DNA from: Acidobacteriaceae bacterium
GTDB taxonomy: Bacteria; Acidobacteriota; Terriglobia; Terriglobales; Acidobacteriaceae
Assembly: GCA_025462805.1 (NCBI GenBank)
Contig: JAOAPJ010000160.1
Location: 1-8,851 of the forward strand
Length of the DNA: 8,851 nucleotides
Direction of reading: 5' to 3'
The position numbers and the translations under genes are program-made. The notes under the pieces are model-generated. The model did not search any database. It was not told the origin of the DNA and saw nothing but the letters and a program-made list of their open reading frames with translations. Shown one piece after another: positions 1-6,788 of the stretch. Every line of letters begins with the position of its first letter. Position 1 is the first letter of the stretch.

Positions 1-31
1 TTTCGCGATCTGTGCCGCTTCTGATCTTCGA

Positions 32-1063
32 CTACTGCACGTGACCCTGCGGACGCAGGCGTCGCATTTCCAGCGCGCACGCCACGGCATTGGTCGCGGC
101 CAGCTTCAGGTTATCGGCGGCCGCCCACAGCCAGAAGCGGTTTGTTGCGGTCGACTCGTCCTGTGCACCCCGCACGCGTACCAGCACCTGGTCTTGGCCG
201 GCGGCCGCCAAGTTGGAGGGAGCATCCTCGTCGCTCGCGGCAACCTCGATATGCTCATTGGCGGCCAGCAACTGACGGAGCTGATCGACGGTCATCGCGC
301 GCTCCACCTCCAGGCCAATCGACACCGTGTGGGCGTGGAAGACCGGCACATGCACGAGCTGGACTGCCAGCGGCGGAAGTCGTCCACCGGACAACAGGGC
401 GTATTGCCGGCGGATGCGCGACTCGGTTGCCTGCAGGTCGATCTTGCCTTCCGGACCGGCGACCGGCGTCGCGTTGAAGGCGACCTGCGTGTCGTAGAGC
501 GCCTTGGGTAGATTCTGGAAGGAGAGCAGGCTGACCGTCTGCTGGTGGAGCTCGTCCATCGCGCCGCGGCCATACTCGGAAGCAGGTTCAAGCACCGTGG
601 CAAACGCGCCTCGGACAGCGGTGGCCTGACGTATCTGGCTCATGAGCAGAACCAATACTAGGACGGCAGGATGGGCCGAGATCACCGCCGGCGTCTGCAG
701 GTTCAGTACCTCAGCAGTGTGCGGAAGCCATGGAGCGAGGACGACTGCATCCTTCTCGGTATCGAGCGCACCAGACAAATCCACGATGGCTGATCCCGCG
801 CGGGTCGCCGTCTCCCAGTGTTTGCGGGTAAGTTCGGCATCGCCCGTGAAGAAGGTGAAATCAGCATGGGCAAAGGAGGACGGACTTATCTGCTGGATGA
901 AAGTCACCTCATCGCCTACGGCTTCCAATTGGCCGATGGCCTCCTGGTCGTCCATGAGGACAAAGTCGGCAGAGGCAAAGGGCGACTCGCCCAAAGCCTC
1001 GTTCAATTCTTTGCCGCGCAGGGATGCGGCTCCAACGATAGCGATGCGGTAGTTAGCTGGCAT
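32..1063 (-). CDS. Asd-like protein (aspartate-semialdehyde dehydrogenase paralogue), probably catalytically inactive
   Basis: The 343-residue length and overall fold match aspartate-semialdehyde dehydrogenase. There is an N-terminal nucleotide-binding loop (GAASLRG, residues 11-17, in place of the usual GATGAVG), the dimerisation-domain stretch GRGAMDELHQQT (165-176) and the C-terminal segment WAAADNLKLAATNAV (313-327). The key catalytic parts are missing. The active-site NPNCST region reads AHPAVLVL (130-137), so the nucleophilic cysteine is valine, and the only Cys in the protein is residue 329. The substrate-binding Arg of RVPV is His238. The phosphate-binding SSAFR segment reads LSGALD (96-101). 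The active-site His is kept (His245). It therefore resembles the USG-1-type dead paralogues rather than a working Asd. It starts with ATG 3 nt after the pssA stop without a strong Shine-Dalgarno sequence, so translation is probably coupled. The family assignment is firm; its role is unknown. Confidence 0.85.
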   Translation of the reverse strand: MPANYRIAIVGAASLRGKELNEALGESPFASADFVLMDDQEAIGQLEAVGDEVTFIQQISPSSFAHADFTFFTGDAELTRKHWETATRAGSAIVDLSGALDTEKDAVVLAPWLPHTAEVLNLQTPAVISAHPAVLVLVLLMSQIRQATAVRGAFATVLEPASEYGRGAMDELHQQTVSLLSFQNLPKALYDTQVAFNATPVAGPEGKIDLQATESRIRRQYALLSGGRLPPLAVQLVHVPVFHAHTVSIGLEVERAMTVDQLRQLLAANEHIEVAASDEDAPSNLAAAGQDQVLVRVRGAQDESTATNRFWLWAAADNLKLAATNAVACALEMRRLRPQGHVQ

Positions 1064-1066
1064 GTC

Positions 1067-1930
1067 TTAGTGAGGATGCTCTTCCGGCGCGTGGATCGTG
1101 ACGTTCTCGAGTGGAGCGATCATGCGCTTCTGGCGGCGCCGCTGCGCCGAGTACGCGGCCCGCGCCGCCAGTCCGGAGAACATGTATGCGAAGCAGCAAA
1201 GGAAGACCAATACCTCAGAGAAGGCTACCAGTGCATAGATGAGGAAACCGAGCAGGATGATGAGCCGAAATGGATGGCGACCGGAGAGATTGATCTCCTT
1301 GCCGCTCCAGAAGCGCCAGGTGCTCACCATTAGCAAGCCGGCGAGCAGGACCACCCCGATCCACGTCACACCCAGCCACCAGTTCGGGATGGGCGTGCCG
1401 TTCACCAGATGCACGACGGAGGCCAGCACGCCTGCGGCGGCGGGGATGGGCATACCGACGAAGTACTTGCGGTCCGGGCGGCCCGGGTTCTTGGGCTGCG
1501 GATCATGGCTGATATTGAAGCGAGCCAGCCGGCTGGCGCCGCACAGCAGGAATAGGAAGCAGACGAAAGCGCCGACCTCGACCACCTTCCGGCGCAGGTA
1601 GGGATCCTCCCCCATGGGGAGCATGCGGAAGCCCCAGGTGTAGGCCAGGATGCTCGGCGCAACGCCAAACGTGATGACGTCAGCCAGCGAGTCCAGCTCC
1701 TTGCCGAAGTCGCTGGTCGTGTTGGTCATGCGCGCAATGCGGCCGTCAAGAGCGTCAAAGGGGATTGCGAATAGGATGGCTAAAGCCGCGTAGTCAAAGT
1801 GTTTGGGATCCATGACGGAACCCTGCAAGCTCTGCATGATCGCGTAATAGCCAGCCGCGATGTTGCCTGCAGTAAACAGCGAAGGCAGCACGAACATGCC
1901 GCGCCGCCTAGGCCGTTTGCGTTCTGTCAC
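1067..1930 (-). CDS. pssA: CDP-diacylglycerol-serine O-phosphatidyltransferase (PssA)
   Basis: This integral membrane enzyme makes phosphatidylserine from CDP-diacylglycerol and L-serine, the step before decarboxylation to phosphatidylethanolamine. The CDP-alcohol phosphotransferase signature is complete: D59-x2-D62-G63-x2-A66-R67-x8-G76-x3-D80-x3-D84. The sequence [11 protein letters not shown] (157-167) is typical of the membrane-type PssA. Hydrophobic segments lie near residues 13-33, 86-100, 118-136, 159-175, 186-203 and 221-251, and the N-terminus is very basic. The 287-residue length fits the family with a polar tail after about residue 260. The start is GTG, overlapping the psd stop as GTGA. 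A GGAG Shine-Dalgarno sequence (plus-strand 1939-1942) lies 8 nt upstream, inside psd. Pairing with psd supports the function strongly. Confidence 0.95.
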   Translation of the reverse strand: MTERKRPRRRGMFVLPSLFTAGNIAAGYYAIMQSLQGSVMDPKHFDYAALAILFAIPFDALDGRIARMTNTTSDFGKELDSLADVITFGVAPSILAYTWGFRMLPMGEDPYLRRKVVEVGAFVCFLFLLCGASRLARFNISHDPQPKNPGRPDRKYFVGMPIPAAAGVLASVVHLVNGTPIPNWWLGVTWIGVVLLAGLLMVSTWRFWSGKEINLSGRHPFRLIILLGFLIYALVAFSEVLVFLCCFAYMFSGLAARAAYSAQRRRQKRMIAPLENVTIHAPEEHPH

Positions 1931-2604
1931 CCGCGAGTCTCCATCACTTCTATGGGCAGCGCCGGCTCAGACGATGGCACCTCGACGTCGGCCAGGACGG
2001 TTTCGCCGCCTTTCACGTGCTGTCCTCGCTCGACGCGAACATGGGCATCGCCCGGCAACAGCAGGTCACACCGCGAACCGAACTTGATGAGGCCAATCCG
2101 CTCACCGCGCTGGAGCCTTGCTCCCTCTTGATGGAAGAGCACAATACGGCGCGCGAGCAGACCGGCAATCAGCTTGAAGGTGATGACGCAGCCATTGTTT
2201 TCCATGGTGATCACGCTCTGCTCGTTGCGCTCGGCAGAGGCAGGATCCAGCGCGTTCAGATACTCCCCTTTGCGATACTCGATGTGGCGGATCACCCCTT
2301 CAATGGGTGCGCGGTTCACATGCACGTCAAAGACGCTCAGGAAGATGCTGAGCCGGATGCGGTCACCGTCCTGCGTGCGGATGGGGGCAACCTCGGTCAC
2401 CTTGCCGTCCGCAGGCGAGACAACCAGCCCAGGACTGTCTGGGATAGTGCGGGCGGGATCGCGGAAAAACCAGAGAAAGAACAGCGCCAGCAGCACAGGA
2501 ATTGCGACCAGCACCCAGCTTGCGAACCAGCCGGCGGTCAGGATCCGCACGACAGCGGCCACCAGAAACAAGCTGATCCCATACCAATATCCATCACGAA
2601 CCAT
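1927..2604 (-). CDS. psd: Phosphatidylserine decarboxylase, short form (pyruvoyl proenzyme)
   Basis: Decarboxylates phosphatidylserine to phosphatidylethanolamine at the inner membrane. Numbered from the ATG at 2604 (225 residues), it has two hydrophobic segments (about 10-26 and 29-47), then FRDP (47-50), SPADGKV (63-69, conserved Asp66) and FDVHVNR (92-98, His95). The self-cleavage site is Gly176-Ser177 in [12 protein letters not shown], where Ser177 would become the pyruvoyl group. This is the short form that uses GS in an FGSR context, unlike the longer E. coli-type enzyme with LGST. An in-frame TTG at 2616 would add four residues. I prefer the ATG because a GAGG Shine-Dalgarno sequence sits 6 nt upstream of it and falls on top of the TTG start region. 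The gene lies 18 nt after rimI and overlaps pssA, the preceding enzyme of the pathway. Confidence 0.94.
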   Translation of the reverse strand: MVRDGYWYGISLFLVAAVVRILTAGWFASWVLVAIPVLLALFFLWFFRDPARTIPDSPGLVVSPADGKVTEVAPIRTQDGDRIRLSIFLSVFDVHVNRAPIEGVIRHIEYRKGEYLNALDPASAERNEQSVITMENNGCVITFKLIAGLLARRIVLFHQEGARLQRGERIGLIKFGSRCDLLLPGDAHVRVERGQHVKGGETVLADVEVPSSEPALPIEVMETRG

Positions 2605-2610
2605 ACGGCG

Positions 2611-2614
2611 CCTC
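2611..2614 (-). promoter_or_regulatory. Shine-Dalgarno sequence deciding the psd start
   Basis: GAGG on the minus strand, 6 nt before the ATG at 2604-2602. It includes part of the alternative TTG start codon (2616-2614), so ribosomes bound here would initiate at the ATG. This shortens the longest open frame by four codons. Confidence 0.6.
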
Positions 2615-2622
2615 AAGCGGCA

Positions 2623-3159
2623 TTATACGGGCCGGTGCGGCGGATCCTGCCTGAGCTGTCGCTGCATAAGTAGTGCATCCTCGAGGGGATTCGCATAATA
2701 TCCTGGACGGGAACCCGTGGCGGTGAACCCGCACGACAGGTACAAGGATTGGCCGGCGTGGTTGGAGGTCCGCACCTCCAGCCAGACCTGCTGCGCGCCT
2801 AACTCCCCGGCCCAGACCAGGACAGCGTCCACCAGCATGCGCCCAAACCCGTTGCGCCGTCGGTCCGGCGCGACGAAGAGGAACTCCAACTCGCACTCCG
2901 CCGTATCCTCCGGCAATTGAATACCTGAGGCAACGACGAAGCCCACGGAATCGTGCGGAGAGGAAGGCTCAGGCCAGACGCGCTCGGCCAGCCAGGCGCG
3001 CCGTAGCCTACCGCCGGGGGCGGAGGATGGCATGGCTGCGATAAGCCGGCCGAGTTCGGCATCGCTCCAGCGCGGCGCCTCAGGTGCATCCCGCAGCCAG
3101 GACCGCACCAGCGGCAGGTCGGCCGCGGCAAGAGGTCGCAAACGCACCGGCGGACGCAC
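2623..3159 (-). CDS. rimI: RimI-type GNAT N-acetyltransferase
   Basis: A single GNAT domain of 178 residues. Motif A is ELEFLFVAPDRRRNGFGRML (90-109), with the acetyl-CoA loop RRRNGFG, an R/Q-x-x-G-x-G variant. Motif B is LEVRTSNHAGQSLYLSCGF (127-145), followed by GSRPGYY (149-155) and DALLM (161-165). The LEVR-SN, LY-GF and G-R-YY pattern is typical of RimI, which acetylates the N-terminal alanine of ribosomal protein S18 in E. coli; other targets are possible here. It directly follows tsaB (5-nt gap), a common arrangement. The frame opens at GTG (3159) with AGGA only 3 nt upstream. A second GTG at codon 5 is an alternative, with AGGA 15 nt upstream, so the exact start is uncertain. The region at about 62-87 is longer and more polar than in E. 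coli RimI. Confidence 0.86.
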   Translation of the reverse strand: MRPPVRLRPLAAADLPLVRSWLRDAPEAPRWSDAELGRLIAAMPSSAPGGRLRRAWLAERVWPEPSSPHDSVGFVVASGIQLPEDTAECELEFLFVAPDRRRNGFGRMLVDAVLVWAGELGAQQVWLEVRTSNHAGQSLYLSCGFTATGSRPGYYANPLEDALLMQRQLRQDPPHRPV

Positions 3160-3164
3160 CCGTC

Positions 3165-3851
3165 CTAAGTCTGCGCCGCAGGGCGCGCAAACAGCTCTGC
3201 ATCAGAGCGGCGCATGTAGTTCGCGTCCAGGCTGGCGAGGTCGTCGGCTTCGCCCGTGAACAGGCGCGGCAAGACGGCTCCGACTGCGGCAAAGGCGTCG
3301 AGCCCTCCTACCAATGCGGACCGCCAGGCGGCAAGCCGGTCTGCGAGCGAGGCTTCAGCCACCGCGAACGAGGCCCCGCGCTCGCCAAGCGATGCGATCT
3401 CCTCGAAGGAGGCCAGCCACTCTCGCTCGCCTTGCCGCGCATAGAGTTCGTTCCGGCCCGCATCGAGTAATGCAACGGATCGGGGGTCTTCGGACAGTGA
3501 GGAGAGCACAGCGAGACGAGAGATGGCAAAGATCGGAATTCCGCTCGCATGCGCCAGTCCCTTGGCGGTGCTAAGCCCGACTCGCAGCCCAGTGAAGCTG
3601 CCGGGCCCATTCACTAAGATGAGTGCGCGCAAATCCGCCAGATTCAGTCTGGCGTCCCTTAGCATTGCGTCGATCGCCGGCATCAACTGTGCGGAAGCGG
3701 AGCGGCTACCCATTTCTGCCTGGGCAATGCACGTAACCGCCTCGGTACCACTAGTGATCGAGGTGAGCGCGACTGTACCGACCTGCCCGCACGTATCTAT
3801 CGCGAGCACGGGCGCGGGGACAGGAGCGGCAAGGATGGAGTGCGATTTCAT
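3165..3851 (-). CDS. tsaB: tRNA threonylcarbamoyladenosine biosynthesis protein TsaB
   Basis: TsaB is the scaffold partner of TsaD in making N6-threonylcarbamoyladenosine at position 37 of ANN-decoding tRNAs, in the cytoplasm together with TsaC and TsaE. The 228 residues fit the family. The N-terminal ASKHA strand VLAIDTCG (15-22) and the hallmark NGPGSFTGLRVGLSTAKGLA (81-100) are both clear, and the C-terminus DANYMRRSDAELF (209-221) is typical. TsaB lacks the catalytic metal site of TsaD; this protein has no TsaD-like HxxxH motif in the usual place and is too short to be TsaD. The start is ATG, overlapping the mce stop by 4 nt (ATGA), with AGGA (3861-3864) 9 nt upstream. rimI follows. tsaD, tsaC and tsaE are not in the window. 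Confidence 0.95.
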   Translation of the reverse strand: MKSHSILAAPVPAPVLAIDTCGQVGTVALTSITSGTEAVTCIAQAEMGSRSASAQLMPAIDAMLRDARLNLADLRALILVNGPGSFTGLRVGLSTAKGLAHASGIPIFAISRLAVLSSLSEDPRSVALLDAGRNELYARQGEREWLASFEEIASLGERGASFAVAEASLADRLAAWRSALVGGLDAFAAVGAVLPRLFTGEADDLASLDANYMRRSDAELFARPAAQT

Positions 3852-4270
3852 GAGACAGGGTCCTGGCAGATCTCAAGCAGCACGCCGCCGGTGCTCTTCG
3901 GATGCACAAAGAAGTAAAGGTGCCCGCCGGCGCCGGTCTGAATGCTGGGCGAGACGATCGTGACACGCCGCGACTGCAACTCCGCCCAGGTCGCCTCGAT
4001 ATCGTCGACGTGCATGGCCACGTGATGCAGGCCTGCACCACGTTTTGCGAGGAAACGGCCCACTGTGGTCTCAGGGCTGAGCGGCTCCAGGAGCTCCACT
4101 CGACTGTCGCCAAGGGGGATCATCGCCACCCGCACGCCCTCGTGCTCTACCATCTCTTCGTGCGCCACGGAAAGGCCGAGCGCCTCGTAAAACTCTCGCG
4201 CCGCGGCAATGCTCTCCACGGCGATGCCGAGATGATCGATACGCGAGCCCTCACCATTTGCCTTACTCAT
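3848..4270 (-). CDS. mce: Methylmalonyl-CoA epimerase
   Basis: Interconverts the (S) and (R) forms of methylmalonyl-CoA, linking propionyl-CoA carboxylase to the B12-dependent mutase and so to succinyl-CoA. At 140 residues it is the normal size for this VOC/glyoxalase-fold enzyme. The two paired beta-alpha-beta-beta-beta modules start at IDHLGIAV (11-18, metal ligand His13) and GLHHVAMHVDDI (80-91, ligand His82 or His83). Further likely ligands are Glu59 in VELLEP and Glu133 in LLEICQ. The segment FFVHPKSTGGVLLE (120-133) is characteristic of epimerases and separates it from glyoxalase I. The start is ATG, overlapping the meaB stop as ATGA, with GGAGG (4281-4285) 10 nt upstream inside meaB. 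Adjacency to meaB supports the call. Confidence 0.95.
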   Translation of the reverse strand: MSKANGEGSRIDHLGIAVESIAAAREFYEALGLSVAHEEMVEHEGVRVAMIPLGDSRVELLEPLSPETTVGRFLAKRGAGLHHVAMHVDDIEATWAELQSRRVTIVSPSIQTGAGGHLYFFVHPKSTGGVLLEICQDPVS

Positions 4271-5268
4271 CTCGCGACCGCCTCCCTCGCTGCCCTTCCT
4301 GTGACCCTCTTCACCAATTCGGCCGCCAGCACGAACGGGTCCTGCTGCCGCGCCGCGATGCGTCGCGCGTAGTCAGCCAGCTCCTGCGGCTCCAACCCGT
4401 GGGCGCGCAGGTCACGCAAGAGCTCAGCTCGCACCATCTCTGTGAGCCGCTCCTGCCACTGCTGCTCCCGCCGCGCTTCGAGGTGACCATCGATAGCGAG
4501 CCAGCGCTCGAAGCTGCCCAAGGTCGCGACCAGCTCGTCGATTCCCTGCCCGGTGGAAGCCACCGTGCGCACTACCGGCGCAATCCAGCTCCCATGCGAG
4601 GCGGCGAATGATTGCATCGCCCGCAACTCCTTCTCCACGCGATCCGCACCTTCGCGGTCGCTCTTGTTCACGACGAAGATGTCAGCGATCTCGAGAATGC
4701 CGGCCTTGATGCTTTGCACATCATCGCCCATGCCAGGTACGAGGACCACAACCGTGATATCCGCCAGCCGAACGATCTCAATTTCATCTTGCCCGACACC
4801 CACCGTCTCGATCAGGATGCGTCCGCGTCCGCTTGCCTCGATGAGCGTGGCCGCATCCGCTGCCGCCCGGGCCAGCCCACCCAGCGCGCCACGTGTGGCC
4901 ATGCTGCGCGTGTAGACGCCTGGATCGGCGTGGTGACGCTCCATTCGGATGCGGTCCCCCAGGATTGCGCCACCGCTAAAGGGGCTGGTCGGATCCACCG
5001 CGAGGATGCCTACCTTGTGCTGTTCCGCACGAAAGGTACGCGCCAATTGATCCACCAGGGTGCTCTTGCCTGCACCCGGCGCGCCAGTGATCCCGATGCG
5101 CAGCGCCTGGCCGGTGTGCGGGAAGCAGGCGGAGAGCACCGCTTGGGTCGCCGGCGACTCGTCTTCGACGAGCGAGATGGCTCGCGCAAGAGCGCGCAGA
5201 TCGCCGGCACGCAGCCGCTGGGCCAGCCCGCTCACTCCGCTGCTATTTCCTACAACAATCTCGGTCAT
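4267..5268 (-). CDS. meaB: MeaB/ArgK-family GTPase, methylmalonyl-CoA mutase chaperone
   Basis: A G3E-family P-loop GTPase that protects and reactivates adenosylcobalamin-dependent methylmalonyl-CoA mutase and gates cofactor loading. The 333 residues match MeaB. Visible motifs are Walker A GAPGAGKST (62-70), the switch region DPTSPFSGGAILGDR (92-106), the MeaB-typical YTRSMATRGALGGL (119-132), Walker B/G3 ILIETVGVGQDE (151-162) and G4 NKSD (201-204). The C-terminal helical arm after about residue 250 fits the dimerisation domain. The old name ArgK/LAO transport kinase is a misannotation for this family. ATG at 5268 is the only plausible start: the frame has an in-frame stop 45 nt upstream with no other start codon between, and the local Shine-Dalgarno sequence is weak. 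The mutase itself is not in the window. Confidence 0.95.
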   Translation of the reverse strand: MTEIVVGNSSGVSGLAQRLRAGDLRALARAISLVEDESPATQAVLSACFPHTGQALRIGITGAPGAGKSTLVDQLARTFRAEQHKVGILAVDPTSPFSGGAILGDRIRMERHHADPGVYTRSMATRGALGGLARAAADAATLIEASGRGRILIETVGVGQDEIEIVRLADITVVVLVPGMGDDVQSIKAGILEIADIFVVNKSDREGADRVEKELRAMQSFAASHGSWIAPVVRTVASTGQGIDELVATLGSFERWLAIDGHLEARREQQWQERLTEMVRAELLRDLRAHGLEPQELADYARRIAARQQDPFVLAAELVKRVTGRAAREAVAR

Positions 5269-5357
5269 GTCTGCGAATGGAGTCCCGACGTCGAGCTCAC
5301 GCCACCTTCATGCAGCCACGGTAGTCAATCCACCACGGGCAGTCAAAAGGCCTCCTC
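5269..5357 (-). other. 89-nt leader between the acyl-CoA dehydrogenase gene and meaB
   Basis: This is the longest gap inside the eight-gene run. Directly after the dehydrogenase stop there is a strong Shine-Dalgarno-like GAGGAGG (plus-strand 5351-5357), but it lies more than 80 nt from the meaB start and so does not serve it. It does sit 4 nt before a TTG that opens a 12-codon frame (5346-5308). I see no convincing terminator in the gap, so read-through into meaB is likely. Confidence 0.4.
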
Positions 5358-6533
5358 TTATCGTTGCTTCAGCAGTTCGCGGGCGATCACCAGGCGCTGG
5401 ATTTCGCTGGTGCCTTCGCCGATCGTGCACAGCTTCACGTCGCGGTAGAACTTCTCGGCTGGATAGTCCTTGATGAATCCATAGCCGCCGTGCAACTGCA
5501 CGGCTTCGTCGCAGATACGCACCGCTGCTTCGCTCGCGAAGAGTTTCGCCATCGCCGATTCGCTGGTAGTCTTCTGCCCTGCATCCTTCATCACCGCAGC
5601 CCGCAGCGTCAGCAATCTTGCCGCGTCCAGCTGGGTCGCCATATCTGCCAGCTTCCACTGGATCCCTTGAAACTCCGCGATGGCCTTCCCGAACTGCCGG
5701 CGCTGCTGCACGTACTTGCGCGCCGCGTCATAGGCTCCGCGAGCGATGCCAAGCGCCAGCGCTGCGATCGAGATACGGCCCCCATCCAGGATGCGCAGCG
5801 AGTCGACGAAACCCTCGCCCTCCTGGCCGAGCAGGTTCTCCGCAGGAATTTCGCAATCCTCAAAGATCAACTCTGCCGTATCACTGGCCCGCAGCCCCAG
5901 TTTGTTCTCCTTCTTCCCGGAGCGGAAGCCAGGTGTCCTCTTCTCCACGATGAACGCCGAAAGTCCATGGGTGCCCTGATTGGGATTTGTCACCGCAATG
6001 ACAACAATCACATCAGCGTAGCTGCCGTTGGTGATGAAGGTCTTCGAACCATTCAGCACCCAGCGATCACCCTTGCGGACTGCCGTCGTGCGGGCGCCGG
6101 CAGCGTCCGAGCCAGAGCCGGGCTCCGTGAGCCCCCAGGCGGCCAACCACTCGCCGGTCGCCAGCTGTGGGATGTAACGGCGCTTCTGCTGCTCATTGCC
6201 GGCGACCAGGATGTGGTTCGACCCAAGAGAATTGTGTGCCGCCACAATGATGCCAATCGACCCGTCCACAGCCGACAGCTCTTCAATGGCCGTCATGTAC
6301 TCGACGTAGCCCAACTCCGCTCCACCGAATTCAGCCGGAGCCAGCACGCCCAGCAGCCCCATCCGGCCCAGTTCCTTTACAACCGTCATGGGAAAGGTGC
6401 TCGCCTCGTCCCATTCCATGACGTGGGGCGCAATCTCCTTTGCCGCAAAGGCGCGAATCTCTCGGCGCAGTTGCTCCTGCTCTTCCGTCAGGCGAAACGA
6501 GTGCGGGACAGAGGGGAGGGTAGCTGAGGTCAT
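5358..6533 (-). CDS. Acyl-CoA dehydrogenase (FAD-dependent)
   Basis: Oxidises an acyl-CoA to the 2,3-enoyl-CoA, passing electrons to electron-transfer flavoprotein. At 391 residues it is full length. The helical N-terminal domain begins with the family-typical [20 protein letters not shown] (15-34). The FAD/substrate signature [13 protein letters not shown] (134-146) is intact. The middle beta-domain has ETF- and FAD-contacting stretches around [13 protein letters not shown] (158-170) and [12 protein letters not shown] (211-222). The C-terminal domain carries [13 protein letters not shown] (277-289), [19 protein letters not shown] (347-365) and [11 protein letters not shown] (371-381), in which Glu373 is the expected catalytic base. 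Short/medium-chain or branched-chain substrates are likely from the class, but chain length cannot be read from the sequence. It heads the operon; GGAGA lies about 10 nt before the ATG. Proximity to meaB/mce suggests branched-chain or odd-chain catabolism (inference). Confidence 0.94.
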   Translation of the reverse strand: MTSATLPSVPHSFRLTEEQEQLRREIRAFAAKEIAPHVMEWDEASTFPMTVVKELGRMGLLGVLAPAEFGGAELGYVEYMTAIEELSAVDGSIGIIVAAHNSLGSNHILVAGNEQQKRRYIPQLATGEWLAAWGLTEPGSGSDAAGARTTAVRKGDRWVLNGSKTFITNGSYADVIVVIAVTNPNQGTHGLSAFIVEKRTPGFRSGKKENKLGLRASDTAELIFEDCEIPAENLLGQEGEGFVDSLRILDGGRISIAALALGIARGAYDAARKYVQQRRQFGKAIAEFQGIQWKLADMATQLDAARLLTLRAAVMKDAGQKTTSESAMAKLFASEAAVRICDEAVQLHGGYGFIKDYPAEKFYRDVKLCTIGEGTSEIQRLVIARELLKQR

Positions 6534-6560
6534 CCGTGTGTCTCTCCGGGGAAACCTCTG

Positions 6561-6569
6561 ATCGTATCA
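6561..6569 (-). promoter_or_regulatory. Candidate extended -10 for the acyl-CoA dehydrogenase operon
   Basis: The minus strand reads TGATACGAT, a TGn plus -10-like hexamer (TACGAT, 4 of 6 matches to TATAAT), 28 nt upstream of the start codon. No good -35 is seen at 16-18 nt upstream. A start about 7 nt downstream would give a short leader that still contains the GGAGA ribosome site. A small dyad (6559-6569) overlaps it. Confidence 0.33.
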
Positions 6570-6664
6570 CGACCACTGTGGCGCTCACCTTTTTGAGGCG
6601 CGCCGGTCGTACCCGGTGCACGCGAACACCTTTCGGGAAAGTCATCCCCCACCATGCTTCCTCG

Positions 6665-6693
6665 TTGCGGATGTATACGGGCGGTGGTACTTT
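6665..6693 (+). promoter_or_regulatory. Weak candidate promoter for the GNAT gene
   Basis: TTGCGG (6665-6670) and TACTTT (6688-6693) are separated by 17 nt, the right spacing. Each hexamer matches the sigma-70 consensus at only three positions. It lies about 95 nt upstream of the ATG at 6789. This is only the best-looking candidate in the gap. Confidence 0.2.
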
Positions 6694-6777
6694 AGGTTCG
6701 CGTATGCCCGTCTTCCAGTGAATGCGTGTTGGCCTTGCGCACAGTAACCTTGCGCGCCCACCCTGCTTCCCCGTCAC

Positions 6778-6782
6778 AGGAG
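6778..6782 (+). promoter_or_regulatory. Shine-Dalgarno sequence fixing the GNAT start
   Basis: AGGAG sits 6 nt before ATG 6789-6791. The same frame is open back to a GTG at 6726, but that start has no such site, and the extra 21 codons read as non-conserved, low-complexity leader. Confidence 0.7.
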
Positions 6783-6788
6783 ACTTCC

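Larger units (their letters stand above)
6534..6788. other. Divergent intergenic region
   Basis: 255 nt separate the outward-facing acyl-CoA dehydrogenase and GNAT genes. Both strands contain open frames here, but in the minus-strand frame across 6541-6660 I counted G or C at 25 of 40 third positions, with no clear difference from the other positions. This does not look like coding sequence from this G+C-rich genome. The region holds weak promoter candidates, two short dyads (6559-6569 and 6630-6641) and a direct repeat (6733-6740 and 6748-6755). Confidence 0.6.

Noticed and set aside
1..31. Possible terminator or gene end after the Asd-like gene
   Set aside because: Only 31 nt are available and they contain no stem with a T-run and no recognisable coding end.
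2017..2673. 218-residue plus-strand frame opposite psd and the end of rimI
   Set aside because: Shadow of psd; no ribosome site and no recognisable domain.
4612..5448. 278-residue plus-strand frame opposite meaB
   Set aside because: Shadow of the MeaB GTPase, whose Walker A, Walker B and NKSD motifs are all on the minus strand.
5364..6527. 387-residue plus-strand frame opposite the acyl-CoA dehydrogenase
   Set aside because: Antisense shadow of a gene with every family motif intact; the translation is rich in Arg, His and Gln with no domain signature.
6536..6721. 61-residue plus-strand frame starting at GTG just outside the dehydrogenase gene
   Set aside because: No Shine-Dalgarno sequence, no recognisable motif, and it is the antisense register of the frame above; it looks like chance openness.
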